From positions 2,245,501 to 2,309,500 of the forward strand of contig NZ_CP107048.1 of NCBI RefSeq assembly GCF_025736935.1: 64,000 bases of DNA, in the 5' to 3' direction. The position numbers and the translations under genes were made by a program. Positions 53,728 to 61,440 of the stretch are shown one piece after another. Origin of the DNA: Qipengyuania sp. SS22 (lineage in GTDB: Bacteria > Pseudomonadota > Alphaproteobacteria > Sphingomonadales > Sphingomonadaceae). A model generated the notes under the pieces. The model worked only from the letters and a program-made list of their open reading frames with translations. It made no database searches and was not told the origin of the DNA. Within the stretch, counting starts at the first letter, position 1. Each line of letters starts with the position of its first letter.

Positions 53728-56409
53728 ATGGATGCCGACTGGACCTCCGCGCTGCACCGCGCCCGCGACCATGCGCCCTTCCTTGCGCGTGCGCTGGAGC
53801 GGCGCCCGGATCTGGCTAAGATGCTGGCCGAGGGAGCGGGCGAAGAGGCGCTGCTGGTCGCCAAACAGGTGGCGGAAACCGACGTCGCTACGGCGCTGCG
53901 CCGCGAACGGCTGGGCCTGGCGCTGGTGCTGGCGGTGGGCGACCTCGCGGGGGCCTTCGATCTCGACAAGGTCATGCGCGAGCTATCGACTTTTGCCGAC
54001 CGCGCGCTGCATGCCGCGCTCGCGGCCGCGATACGCAAGCGCATGTCCGATGCCGAGCCAGCGGGAATGATCGGGCTTGCGCTGGGCAAGCATGGCGCGG
54101 GCGAACTCAACTATTCCTCCGACATCGACCCCATCCTGCTTTACGAGCCCGAACAGCTACCCCGGCGGGAGCGGGACGAACCGGGCGAGGCGGCCCAGCG
54201 CTATGCGCGTGAGACGGTGCGGCTGCTGTCCGACGTCACCAGCGAGGGCTACGTTTTCCGGGTCGATCTGCGCCTGCGTCCGGCAGCCGAAGTCAGCCCG
54301 CTGGCGATCTCGCTCGACTCGGCGATCACGCATTACGAAAGTTCGGCGCTGGCATGGGAACGCGCGGCGTTCATCCGTGCGCGCGCCTGTGCGGGCGATA
54401 TTGCCGCAGGCGAGGCCTTTCTCGACCATATCCGCCCTTTCGTGTGGCGGCGCAGCCTCGACTTCGGCGCAATCGACGAGGTCCGCCGCCTGACCCACCG
54501 CATCCGCGACGAACAGCGCGGGCCGCGGGTTCCCGAGCCGGGCTACAACCTCAAGCTGGGGCGCGGCGGTATTCGGGAAATCGAATTCTTCGCGCAGACG
54601 CACCAGCTGATCCATGGCGGGCGCGATCCTTCGCTGCGGGTGCGCGGGACGCGCGCGGCGCTCGATGCGCTTGCCGCGACCGGACGGATCTCGCCGACGG
54701 ATGCGCGCAAGCTGGGCGAAAGCTATGACGGCCTGCGGACGATCGAGCACCGGCTGCAAATGGTTGGCGACAAGCAGACGCATACGCTTCCCGAAGGCGA
54801 TGGGCTGGACACGGTCGCGCAGTTGCACGGGCTGGCCGATGGCGCCGCGCTGGTTACGCTGGTGGGCGATTTGGCCCGCCCGGTCGCGGAACGCTTCGAT
54901 GCCCTGCTCGACGAGGACCGCATCTCGGTTCCGAAAAGTGCGCCGCATGTCGTGGCGGATACCGGCAGCGTGCCCGAAATTCCCGTCGAACTGGTCGAAC
55001 GCATGAGCCAGTGGACCGGCGGCCGATATCCCGCGCTGCGCAGCACCGCCGCACTCAGCGCGTTCGAAGCGATTCGCCCCGACCTGCTGTCTTCGATCGC
55101 GGGTTCGCCCGATCCGACCGCTGCCGCGGTGCGCTGGGAAAGCCTGATTGCGCGCCTGCCGAGCGCGGTCAATCTGTTCCGCCTGCTCGAAGCGCGTCCC
55201 GGCTTGTTCGCGCTCATCGCCGATTGCCTCACCCTCGCGCCGCCGCTGGCGGAGGATCTTTCGCAGCGACCCGAACTGCTTGATGCGCTGATAGATCGCA
55301 CTGCGCTGGACCTGCCGGGCAGCGTTGCCGAAGTGGCAGCGCGCATGGGCCGGCGCGAACGCGGTGACGATTACGAGATGCAGCTCGACCGGCTGCGCGT
55401 GGTCACGGGTGAGACCCGCTTCGCGCTCGCAGTGCAATTGGTCGAGGCGGCGCATGATCCGCTCGAGATCGCCGCCGGGCTGGCACGTACCGCAGAGGCC
55501 GCCCTGCAGGTCGCGGTGGAAGCGGCCGAGGAGGAATTCGCTGCAAAGCATGGCCGGATCGCGGGTAGCGAGCTTGTCGTCGTCGGGCTCGGGCGCCTGG
55601 GCGGCGGCGTGCTGACGCATGCCTCCGACCTCGATATCGTCTATCTTTTCACGGGCACGCACGAAGGCGAATCGGATGGCGCGCGACCGCTCGGCGCGAC
55701 GCTCTATTTCAATCGCCTTGCCCAGCGGGTTACCGCCGCGCTCAGCGTGCCGACCGCGCAGGGCGCGCTTTACGAAGTCGACACCAGACTGCGCCCGCAG
55801 GGCAATCAGGGGCCGCTGGCCGCCAGCGTGGAGAGCTTTGCGCGCTACCAGCGCGAGGATGCCTGGGCGTGGGAGCATATGGCGCTCACCCGCGCACGGG
55901 TGCTGGTGGGGAGCGCTGCCGCGCGTGCCGAGGTCGGAGAATTGGTGACATCGATCCTGTGCCGCGAACGCGCTCCCGATGCCTTGCGCAAGGATGTGCT
56001 CACCATGCGCGGTGAGATGGCGGCACACAAAACCGCCAAGGGACCGCTCGATGCCAAACTGCTGCGCGGCGGGCTCGTCGATATCGAATTCCTGGTGCAC
56101 TATCTGCAATTGCGCGATCGCGCAGCGCTGGGTCCCGATCTCGGCCCGGTCATTGGCAGACTGGTCGCCGCCGGGAAACTGCCGCCGGCGCTCGCCGATG
56201 CGCATCGCTTGATGACGCGGCTGCTGGTCGGTACGCGGCTGCTCGCGCCCGACCTGGCCCGCCCCAATCCCGCGGCTGCGGCGCTGCTGGCGCGGCAGAG
56301 CGGGTGTGGCGACTATGCGGATCTCACGCAGTGCTTGCATGCGGCGCGCCACGATGTTGCCGCGGCATGGCAGGACGTGTTCGGTGAAACCCTGGAGATG
56401 GACGAATGA
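53728..56409 (+). CDS. glnE: Bifunctional glutamine synthetase adenylyltransferase/deadenylase
   Basis: 893 residues from the ATG at 53728 (AGGGG about 8 nt upstream); the frame continues upstream into the divergent M28 gene's promoter and is not used. Two nucleotidyltransferase domains: N-terminal (deadenylylation) with GELNYSSDIDPILLYE, and C-terminal (adenylylation) with GGGVLTHASDLDIVYLF (GxS..DxD in both). Supporting motifs KLGRGGIREIEFFAQ and LLRGGLVDIEFLVHYLQ. It controls glutamine synthetase by attaching or removing AMP in response to PII. Length is slightly below E. coli GlnE (about 946). Overlaps bcp by 4 nt (ATGA). Confidence 0.96.
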   Translation: MDADWTSALHRARDHAPFLARALERRPDLAKMLAEGAGEEALLVAKQVAETDVATALRRERLGLALVLAVGDLAGAFDLDKVMRELSTFADRALHAALAAAIRKRMSDAEPAGMIGLALGKHGAGELNYSSDIDPILLYEPEQLPRRERDEPGEAAQRYARETVRLLSDVTSEGYVFRVDLRLRPAAEVSPLAISLDSAITHYESSALAWERAAFIRARACAGDIAAGEAFLDHIRPFVWRRSLDFGAIDEVRRLTHRIRDEQRGPRVPEPGYNLKLGRGGIREIEFFAQTHQLIHGGRDPSLRVRGTRAALDALAATGRISPTDARKLGESYDGLRTIEHRLQMVGDKQTHTLPEGDGLDTVAQLHGLADGAALVTLVGDLARPVAERFDALLDEDRISVPKSAPHVVADTGSVPEIPVELVERMSQWTGGRYPALRSTAALSAFEAIRPDLLSSIAGSPDPTAAAVRWESLIARLPSAVNLFRLLEARPGLFALIADCLTLAPPLAEDLSQRPELLDALIDRTALDLPGSVAEVAARMGRRERGDDYEMQLDRLRVVTGETRFALAVQLVEAAHDPLEIAAGLARTAEAALQVAVEAAEEEFAAKHGRIAGSELVVVGLGRLGGGVLTHASDLDIVYLFTGTHEGESDGARPLGATLYFNRLAQRVTAALSVPTAQGALYEVDTRLRPQGNQGPLAASVESFARYQREDAWAWEHMALTRARVLVGSAAARAEVGELVTSILCRERAPDALRKDVLTMRGEMAAHKTAKGPLDAKLLRGGLVDIEFLVHYLQLRDRAALGPDLGPVIGRLVAAGKLPPALADAHRLMTRLLVGTRLLAPDLARPNPAAAALLARQSGCGDYADLTQCLHAARHDVAAAWQDVFGETLEMDE

Positions 56410-56879
56410 CCAAGACCTATGGCGAAGGCGATGCCTTTCCCGATTTCACCATGGAAACGCCCGATGGCGGTATGCTGACCAAGGCCGATCTGGCGGGAAA
56501 GAAGGCGGTGATCTTCTTCTACCCCAAGGACAACACTCCGGGCTGCACCACCGAGGCGAAGGATTTCTCCGCGCTCAAGCCCGAGTTCGAGAAGGCGGGT
56601 GCGGCACTGCTCGGGGTCAGCAAGAATTCGGCCAAGAAGCACCAGAACTTCATCGCCAAGCACGACCTCACCGTTGCGCTAGCAACCGATGCAGCCGAGA
56701 GCGGGCTCTCGGATACGCTCGGCGTATGGGGCGAAAAGCAGATGTATGGCAAAACCTTCATGGGCATGATCCGCTCGACCTATCTGCTCGATGAAGGCGG
56801 GAAGATCCTCCGCGTCTGGCCGAAGGTGAAGGTAAAGGGTCACGCGGAAGAGGTGCTCGCGGCGGTTCGCGGCGACTGA
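56406..56879 (+). CDS. bcp: Thioredoxin-dependent thiol peroxidase (Bcp-type peroxiredoxin)
   Basis: 157 residues. Reduces hydroperoxides with a peroxidatic Cys in YPKDNTPGCTTEAKDF (PGCT; Cys about 47). The Bcp resolving Cys, five residues on in E. coli, is absent here (TTEAKD), so this is a one-Cys type or uses another thiol. Other family features: AVIFFYPKD, LGVSKNSAKKHQNFIAKH and MGMIRSTYLLD with the conserved Arg. Cytosolic. Start overlaps glnE stop (ATGA), so it is cotranscribed with it. Confidence 0.93.
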   Translation: MTKTYGEGDAFPDFTMETPDGGMLTKADLAGKKAVIFFYPKDNTPGCTTEAKDFSALKPEFEKAGAALLGVSKNSAKKHQNFIAKHDLTVALATDAAESGLSDTLGVWGEKQMYGKTFMGMIRSTYLLDEGGKILRVWPKVKVKGHAEEVLAAVRGD

Positions 56880-57436
56880 CGTTTCGCCTCGGCAGAACCG
56901 ATGTGCCGGTCTCGCTTTCGGCGGCTGTCGGTGCGCGATGAGCTGAATCGAGGGCGCTGCAAACCCTCCGTGACGCTACGTCGCGCGAGGCTAGCGGTTC
57001 GAGCCGGATTGTGATTCGCGCTGCGAACGGAAAGCCGCCGGGCGCGAGCGTCTGCTGACCCTAAGGCCATGAAATCAGGATAAAAATCCCCAAACGAATC
57101 ATTGACTATGCAATCGCGAATCCAGCGGTCGACCTGAAGCATTTTCATGCCGTCCAGAGCGCGCGCAGGGCTAACCTACAGAAAAAGCGAAGAAATCTCT
57201 TCGGTGCGTGCTTTCTTCGTGGAGGCAGGAGAGGCGGTAAACGACTCAACGCGTTTCGCAGGCAACCTGCCGCGCGGTTCCTGCGCGGCTATTGCTTGAT
57301 TAACTTTTCTGCCGATAACCCAAACTCACAAGAAGCCGGGGGGTTCCGGCGCAGACTGAAAAGGGCGGAAACGGCCGGGACGCCGGGATCGCCAAAAATC
57401 GAACAGGCGCGCAAAGCGCCGGATGGACGGGTTAGC
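56880..57436. promoter_or_regulatory. 557-nt intergenic region with clustered GANTC sites before the M23 peptidase gene
   Basis: No convincing gene is seen. Five GANTC sequences (CcrM methylation sites) occur at 56945, 57013, 57096, 57118 and 57243, dense for GC-rich DNA. CcrM methylation links transcription to the cell cycle in Alphaproteobacteria through GcrA. The promoter for the M23 peptidase gene must lie here; an AT-rich part (57061-57130 and 57290-57330) is the most likely position. Confidence 0.45.
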
Positions 57437-58114
57437 ATGATCACCAAGCGCACTTCGCTTGTTCTCGCATTGATGGCTGGTTTCGGCGTTGCCGCCGCTC
57501 CGGCCCATGCTCAGGAAACCAACGCTGCGGCCGCTGTCGGTGCCATCGACATGAGCAAGGTCACCGCGCCCGCTCAGGCTGGCGACGACGCGCAGTTCCA
57601 GCAGCTGTTCGCCAAGTGGGACGAACTCGATCGTACGACCCCGGCCGCTGCCCGGGTTTCGGTGCCTTCGCGCATGCCGCTCGACGACACGCGGTTGACC
57701 AGCGATTACGGCATGCGGACCCACCCCGTGCTCGGCGGTCGCCGCAGCCACAAGGGTGTCGACCTGTCGGCGCCGACCGGTACTCCGATCTATGCGACTG
57801 CCGATGGCTACATCAGCAAGGCGGAATGGTTCTCGAGCTACGGCAAATATGTCTCAATCGAACACGGCGCGAACCTGCAGACCCGCTTCGCGCATATGTC
57901 GGATATCGCCGTGACTGCGGGCAGCCGCGTCAAGAAGGGCGACATCATCGGTTACGTCGGTTCGACCGGCCGTTCGACCGGCCCGCACCTGCATTATGAA
58001 GTCCGCATAGACGGCAAGGCGGTCAACCCGGTTCCCTATATGGTCGAATCGGAAGCACAGCGTGCTTTCGCGCTCGCCACCGGCCAGGGCGGCCGGGGTG
58101 ACGGCGAAGAGTAA
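57437..58114 (+). CDS. M23 family metallopeptidase, exported (LytM-type)
   Basis: 225 residues from the ATG at 57437 (MITKRTSLVLALMAGFGVAA, a signal peptide with cleavage near AHAQ). The M23 domain fills about 80-205: SDYGMRTHPVLGGRRSHKGVDLSAPTGTP in pieces (THPVLGG, HKGVDL: zinc His and Asp), GYVSIEHG-type KYVSIEHGANLQTRFAHMS, and GPHLHYEVR (HLH catalytic and zinc His). It would cut peptidoglycan cross-links or activate amidases in the periplasm during division. A rho-independent terminator follows. The GANTC-rich upstream region suggests cell-cycle control (inference). Confidence 0.94.
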   Translation: MITKRTSLVLALMAGFGVAAAPAHAQETNAAAAVGAIDMSKVTAPAQAGDDAQFQQLFAKWDELDRTTPAAARVSVPSRMPLDDTRLTSDYGMRTHPVLGGRRSHKGVDLSAPTGTPIYATADGYISKAEWFSSYGKYVSIEHGANLQTRFAHMSDIAVTAGSRVKKGDIIGYVGSTGRSTGPHLHYEVRIDGKAVNPVPYMVESEAQRAFALATGQGGRGDGEE

Positions 58115-58142
58115 GATTTTAGCCCTTCAAGGGTCGCAAAAG

Positions 58143-58173
58143 AGGCGGTGGGAGCGATCCTGCCGCCTTTTTT
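58143..58173 (+). terminator. Rho-independent terminator after the M23 peptidase gene
   Basis: An 11-bp stem (AGGCGGTGGGA / TCCTGCCGCCT, with two G-T pairs) closes on a GCGA loop and is followed by a T run (TTTTTT). It starts 29 nt after the peptidase stop codon. Confidence 0.88.
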
Positions 58174-58268
58174 CTTGCCCATGCGAGAGGCTTAGGTAGG
58201 TTTCTTCTCGAAACTGGACGAGTCCGCGGCAGAACGCCGGACCGACAGCGAGGAGAGAGAAGCCAATC

Positions 58269-59816
58269 ATGCATCCAATCACCCACGCGCAGACGCGCCC
58301 CGACCATCCCGCGATGATCATGGCGGGCAGCGGCCAGACCGTGACCTTCGCGGAAATGGACGCCTATGCGAACCGCTTCGCACAGCTGCTGCGCGCACGC
58401 GGGCTCAAGCGCGGAGACCATTTCGCAGTGCTGATGGAGAACAATGTCCATTACCTGCAGGTGGTATGGGGGTCGCAGCGCGCGGGCACGATGATGGTCC
58501 CGATCTCGACCAGGCTGACCGCGCCCGAAATTTGCTACATTCTCAAGGATGCGGGGGCCAAGTTCCTGCTCACCAGCACGCGCTATGCCGAGGTGATCGA
58601 GGGCATCCGCGACGAATGCGCCGACCTGCCGCTGCTGATCGTGGATGGCGAAGGCGAGGAGGATTACGAAGCCGCGCTCGCCGCGCAGCCTGCGGAGCCG
58701 ATTCCCGACCAGGCGCCCGGGCAATACATGCTCTATTCCTCGGGCACCACCGGCCGCCCCAAGGGGGTCAAGCCTGCGCCGCCAGGGGATGACGACATCC
58801 TCGCCACCAACCCGCTGATGGGCCTCGCGATCATGGGCGCCGGCATGCCCGCCGATGGCAGCATGGTCTATCTCTCGCCTGCGCCGCTTTACCACGCCGC
58901 GCCGATCGGTTGGTGCACCACTGCGCAGCGGCTGGGCGGGACGGTCGTGGTGATGGAGAAGTTCGACCCCGAACACGCGCTGGAAACGATAGAGAAATAC
59001 AAGGTCACTGACAGCCAGTGGGTGCCGACGCATTTCGTGCGGATGCTCAAGCTCGATCCGGAGGTGCGCACGCGCTACGACCTCTCCAGCCACCAGCGCG
59101 CGCTGCATGCCGCGGCGCCCTGCCCGGTGCCGATCAAGCGCGAGATGATCGAATGGTGGGGGCCGATCATCAACGAATATTACGCCGGCTCCGAAGGCGT
59201 TGGCATGACGCTGATCAAGGCCGAGGACTGGCTGACCCATCCCGGCAGCGTCGGCAAGGCGATCCACGGCACGCTGCATGTCTGCGACGCCGAGGGGGAA
59301 GAGGTCCCCGCGGGCCAGGACGGGTTGCTCTATTTCGAGAACGATCAGATCCCGACCTATCACAACGATCCCGAGAAGACGCGCGAGGCGATGCATCCCA
59401 AGGGCTGGATGACGCTGGGCGACATCGGGCATGTCGATGAAGACGGCTTCCTCTATCTCACCGACCGCAAGAGCCACATGATCATCTCGGGCGGGGTCAA
59501 CATCTACCCGCAGGAGATCGAGAACCTGCTGGTCACGCATGACAAGGTGATGGACGCCGCGGTGATCGGCGCGCCGTGTCCCGATTTCGGCGAGAAGGTG
59601 GTCGCGGTGGTACAGCCGCTCGACATGGCCGAGGCGGGCGATGCGCTCGAGGCCGAATTGCGCGACTTCCTCGCCCCCAGCCTCTCCAAGATCAAGATGC
59701 CCAAGCTCTTCGAGTTTCGCGCGCAGCTCCCGCGCGAGGCCAATGGCAAGCTGTACAAGCGCGAATTGCGCGACGAATTCCAGCAGGCGGCCGAACAGCA
59801 GACGGAGCAGGCATAA
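58269..59816 (+). CDS. Acyl-CoA synthetase (AMP-dependent ligase)
   Basis: 515 residues. ANL superfamily: P-loop-like YSSGTTGRPKGVKPA (about 157-171), A5 motif NEYYAGSEGVG, A7 GWMTLGDIGHVDEDGFLY, A8 DRKSHMIISGGVNIYPQEIE and the C-terminal catalytic Lys in EANGKLYKREL. It activates a carboxylic acid with ATP and CoA; the ligase type (FadD13 / steroid or terpene acid) is not resolvable. The stop overlaps the ATG of a P450 gene by one base (TAATG), so the pair is cotranscribed. Together they suggest degradation of a hydrophobic compound. Confidence 0.93.
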   Translation: MHPITHAQTRPDHPAMIMAGSGQTVTFAEMDAYANRFAQLLRARGLKRGDHFAVLMENNVHYLQVVWGSQRAGTMMVPISTRLTAPEICYILKDAGAKFLLTSTRYAEVIEGIRDECADLPLLIVDGEGEEDYEAALAAQPAEPIPDQAPGQYMLYSSGTTGRPKGVKPAPPGDDDILATNPLMGLAIMGAGMPADGSMVYLSPAPLYHAAPIGWCTTAQRLGGTVVVMEKFDPEHALETIEKYKVTDSQWVPTHFVRMLKLDPEVRTRYDLSSHQRALHAAAPCPVPIKREMIEWWGPIINEYYAGSEGVGMTLIKAEDWLTHPGSVGKAIHGTLHVCDAEGEEVPAGQDGLLYFENDQIPTYHNDPEKTREAMHPKGWMTLGDIGHVDEDGFLYLTDRKSHMIISGGVNIYPQEIENLLVTHDKVMDAAVIGAPCPDFGEKVVAVVQPLDMAEAGDALEAELRDFLAPSLSKIKMPKLFEFRAQLPREANGKLYKRELRDEFQQAAEQQTEQA

Positions 59817-61117
59817 TGGCGGTGCAGGACCGCCCCCGGCTCGATCCCGCCACCGCCCGGGCAGTGATCGACCCGCAAAGCTACGCCGAATGGGACGGCC
59901 TGCTCGACACGTTCGACCGGCTGCGCGAGGAAACCCCCGTCGCCTGGGTCGAGCCGGACGACGATGCGGTGCACCCGTCCTTCTGGCTGGTCACGCGCTA
60001 TGACGATGTGATGCGCATGTCGAAGGACAATGCGACCTTCCTCAACAACCCGCACAGCGTCGTCTTCAGCCTGACCGAGGGGATCGAGTTCGCCAAGCAG
60101 TTCTCGGGCGGCAGCGAGCATATGGTCGCCAGCCTCGTCACCTTCGATGCGCCGGTTCACATGAAGTATCGCAAGCTGACGCAGGAATGGTTCATGCCCA
60201 AGAACCTGCGCGGCGTGGAGGACGAGATCCGCAGTATCGCGCATGCCGCGGTCGATCGCCTGCTCGCCGATGGCGCCGAGGCCGATTTCGTCACCAAGGT
60301 TTCCGCGCCCTATCCGCTGCATGTGGTGATGCAGATCCTCGGCGTGCCCGAGGAAGACGAGCCGCGCATGCTGATGCTTACCCAGCAGATGTTCGGCGGC
60401 AGCGACGAGGATCTCAACCAGTCGGGGATGAAGGACCTCCCGCCCGAGGCGATCACCCAGCTGGTGGCCGGCGCGGTCAAGGACTTCGAGGCCTATTTCG
60501 CGCAGCTCACCGCGCAGCGCCGCGCCAACCCCACCGGCGATGTCGCCAGCACCATCGCCAATGCGGTGGTCGACGGAGAACCGCTGAACGACCGCGACAT
60601 GATGGGCTATTACATCATCCTCGCCGCCGCGGGCCACGACACCACCAGCGCCAGCACTGCGGGCGCAATGCTCGCCTTGGCGCAGGACCCCGATCAATGG
60701 GCACGCGTGCGCGCCGACCGCAGCCTGTTGCCCGGCATCGTCGAGGAAGCGATCCGCTGGACCACGCCGGTCCAGCACTTCATGCGCACTGCGGCCCAGG
60801 ACACCGAGGTCGGCGGTCAGGCCATCGCCAAGGGCGACTGGCTGATGATGAACTATGTCGCCGCCAATCACGATCCGGCGCATTTCGACGACCCGCGCCG
60901 CTTCGACGCCGCGCGCAGCCCCAACCGCCACCTCGCCTTCGGCGCGGGCGCACACCAGTGCCTCGGCCTGCATCTCGCCCGGCTCGAGATGCGCATCCTG
61001 TTCGAAGCGCTGCTCGACCGGATCGAGACCGTCGAGCTGGCAGGCGAGCCCGCGCGGTCCAAATCGACCTTCGTCGGCGGGCTGAAGACGCTGCCGCTGC
61101 GCTTCACTGCCGCCTGA
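59816..61117 (+). CDS. Cytochrome P450 linked to acyl-CoA synthetase
   Basis: 433 residues from the ATG at 59816. Heme loop FGAGAHQCLG with Cys382, I-helix AAAGHDTTSAST, K-helix ExxR in EEAIRWTTPVQHFMR. Family features put it with bacterial soluble P450s of the steroid/terpenoid type (CYP125/142-like or related), but no subfamily is assigned. Electrons must come from a ferredoxin and reductase elsewhere; a candidate reductase is encoded at 33934-35160. Coupling to the acyl-CoA synthetase (TAATG overlap) suggests oxidation of a substrate that is then activated to a CoA ester, or the reverse. Cytosolic. Confidence 0.9.
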   Translation: MAVQDRPRLDPATARAVIDPQSYAEWDGLLDTFDRLREETPVAWVEPDDDAVHPSFWLVTRYDDVMRMSKDNATFLNNPHSVVFSLTEGIEFAKQFSGGSEHMVASLVTFDAPVHMKYRKLTQEWFMPKNLRGVEDEIRSIAHAAVDRLLADGAEADFVTKVSAPYPLHVVMQILGVPEEDEPRMLMLTQQMFGGSDEDLNQSGMKDLPPEAITQLVAGAVKDFEAYFAQLTAQRRANPTGDVASTIANAVVDGEPLNDRDMMGYYIILAAAGHDTTSASTAGAMLALAQDPDQWARVRADRSLLPGIVEEAIRWTTPVQHFMRTAAQDTEVGGQAIAKGDWLMMNYVAANHDPAHFDDPRRFDAARSPNRHLAFGAGAHQCLGLHLARLEMRILFEALLDRIETVELAGEPARSKSTFVGGLKTLPLRFTAA

Positions 61118-61440
61118 AAAGGCATTCCGGGCGGACCGCAAAACGCGTTTGCGAGAAGCGTGACCTTCCGCCGCTTCACGGCGCAGCCTGCGCTCTTGCG
61201 GGCGGGCTGCACTGTCCGGGATGTTACCTTCCATTCGAGCCTGCTCTACGATGTGTTGGCCTGCCGGCGCGGGCGATCTTGGACGCGACCACAGGGCGGT
61301 CCACCTAAGCGCGAGAGATGCGCGTGCGCTCGTCATGCGGGTATCGACGGTTTGAAAGAGCCGCCGCGAAGCTAGCAATCGGTTCGCGTGTAGGAAAATC
61401 GACGCTGTGCGATGGGATTCGGCTGCGCTAGGGCGGAGCG
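61118..61440. other. 323-nt intergenic region, no gene seen
   Basis: No open frame with family resemblance and no terminator, tRNA or direct repeat was found. A stop codon in the frame of the next gene lies at 61429-61431. The promoter of the downstream restriction-modification gene should be within this stretch. Confidence 0.6.

Noticed and set aside
54157..56352. Minus-strand open frame opposite glnE
   Set aside because: Shadow of glnE; composition dominated by Arg, Gln and Ala without a domain.
59504..61378. Minus-strand open frame opposite the P450 and ligase genes
   Set aside because: Shadow; both plus-strand genes have intact catalytic motifs.
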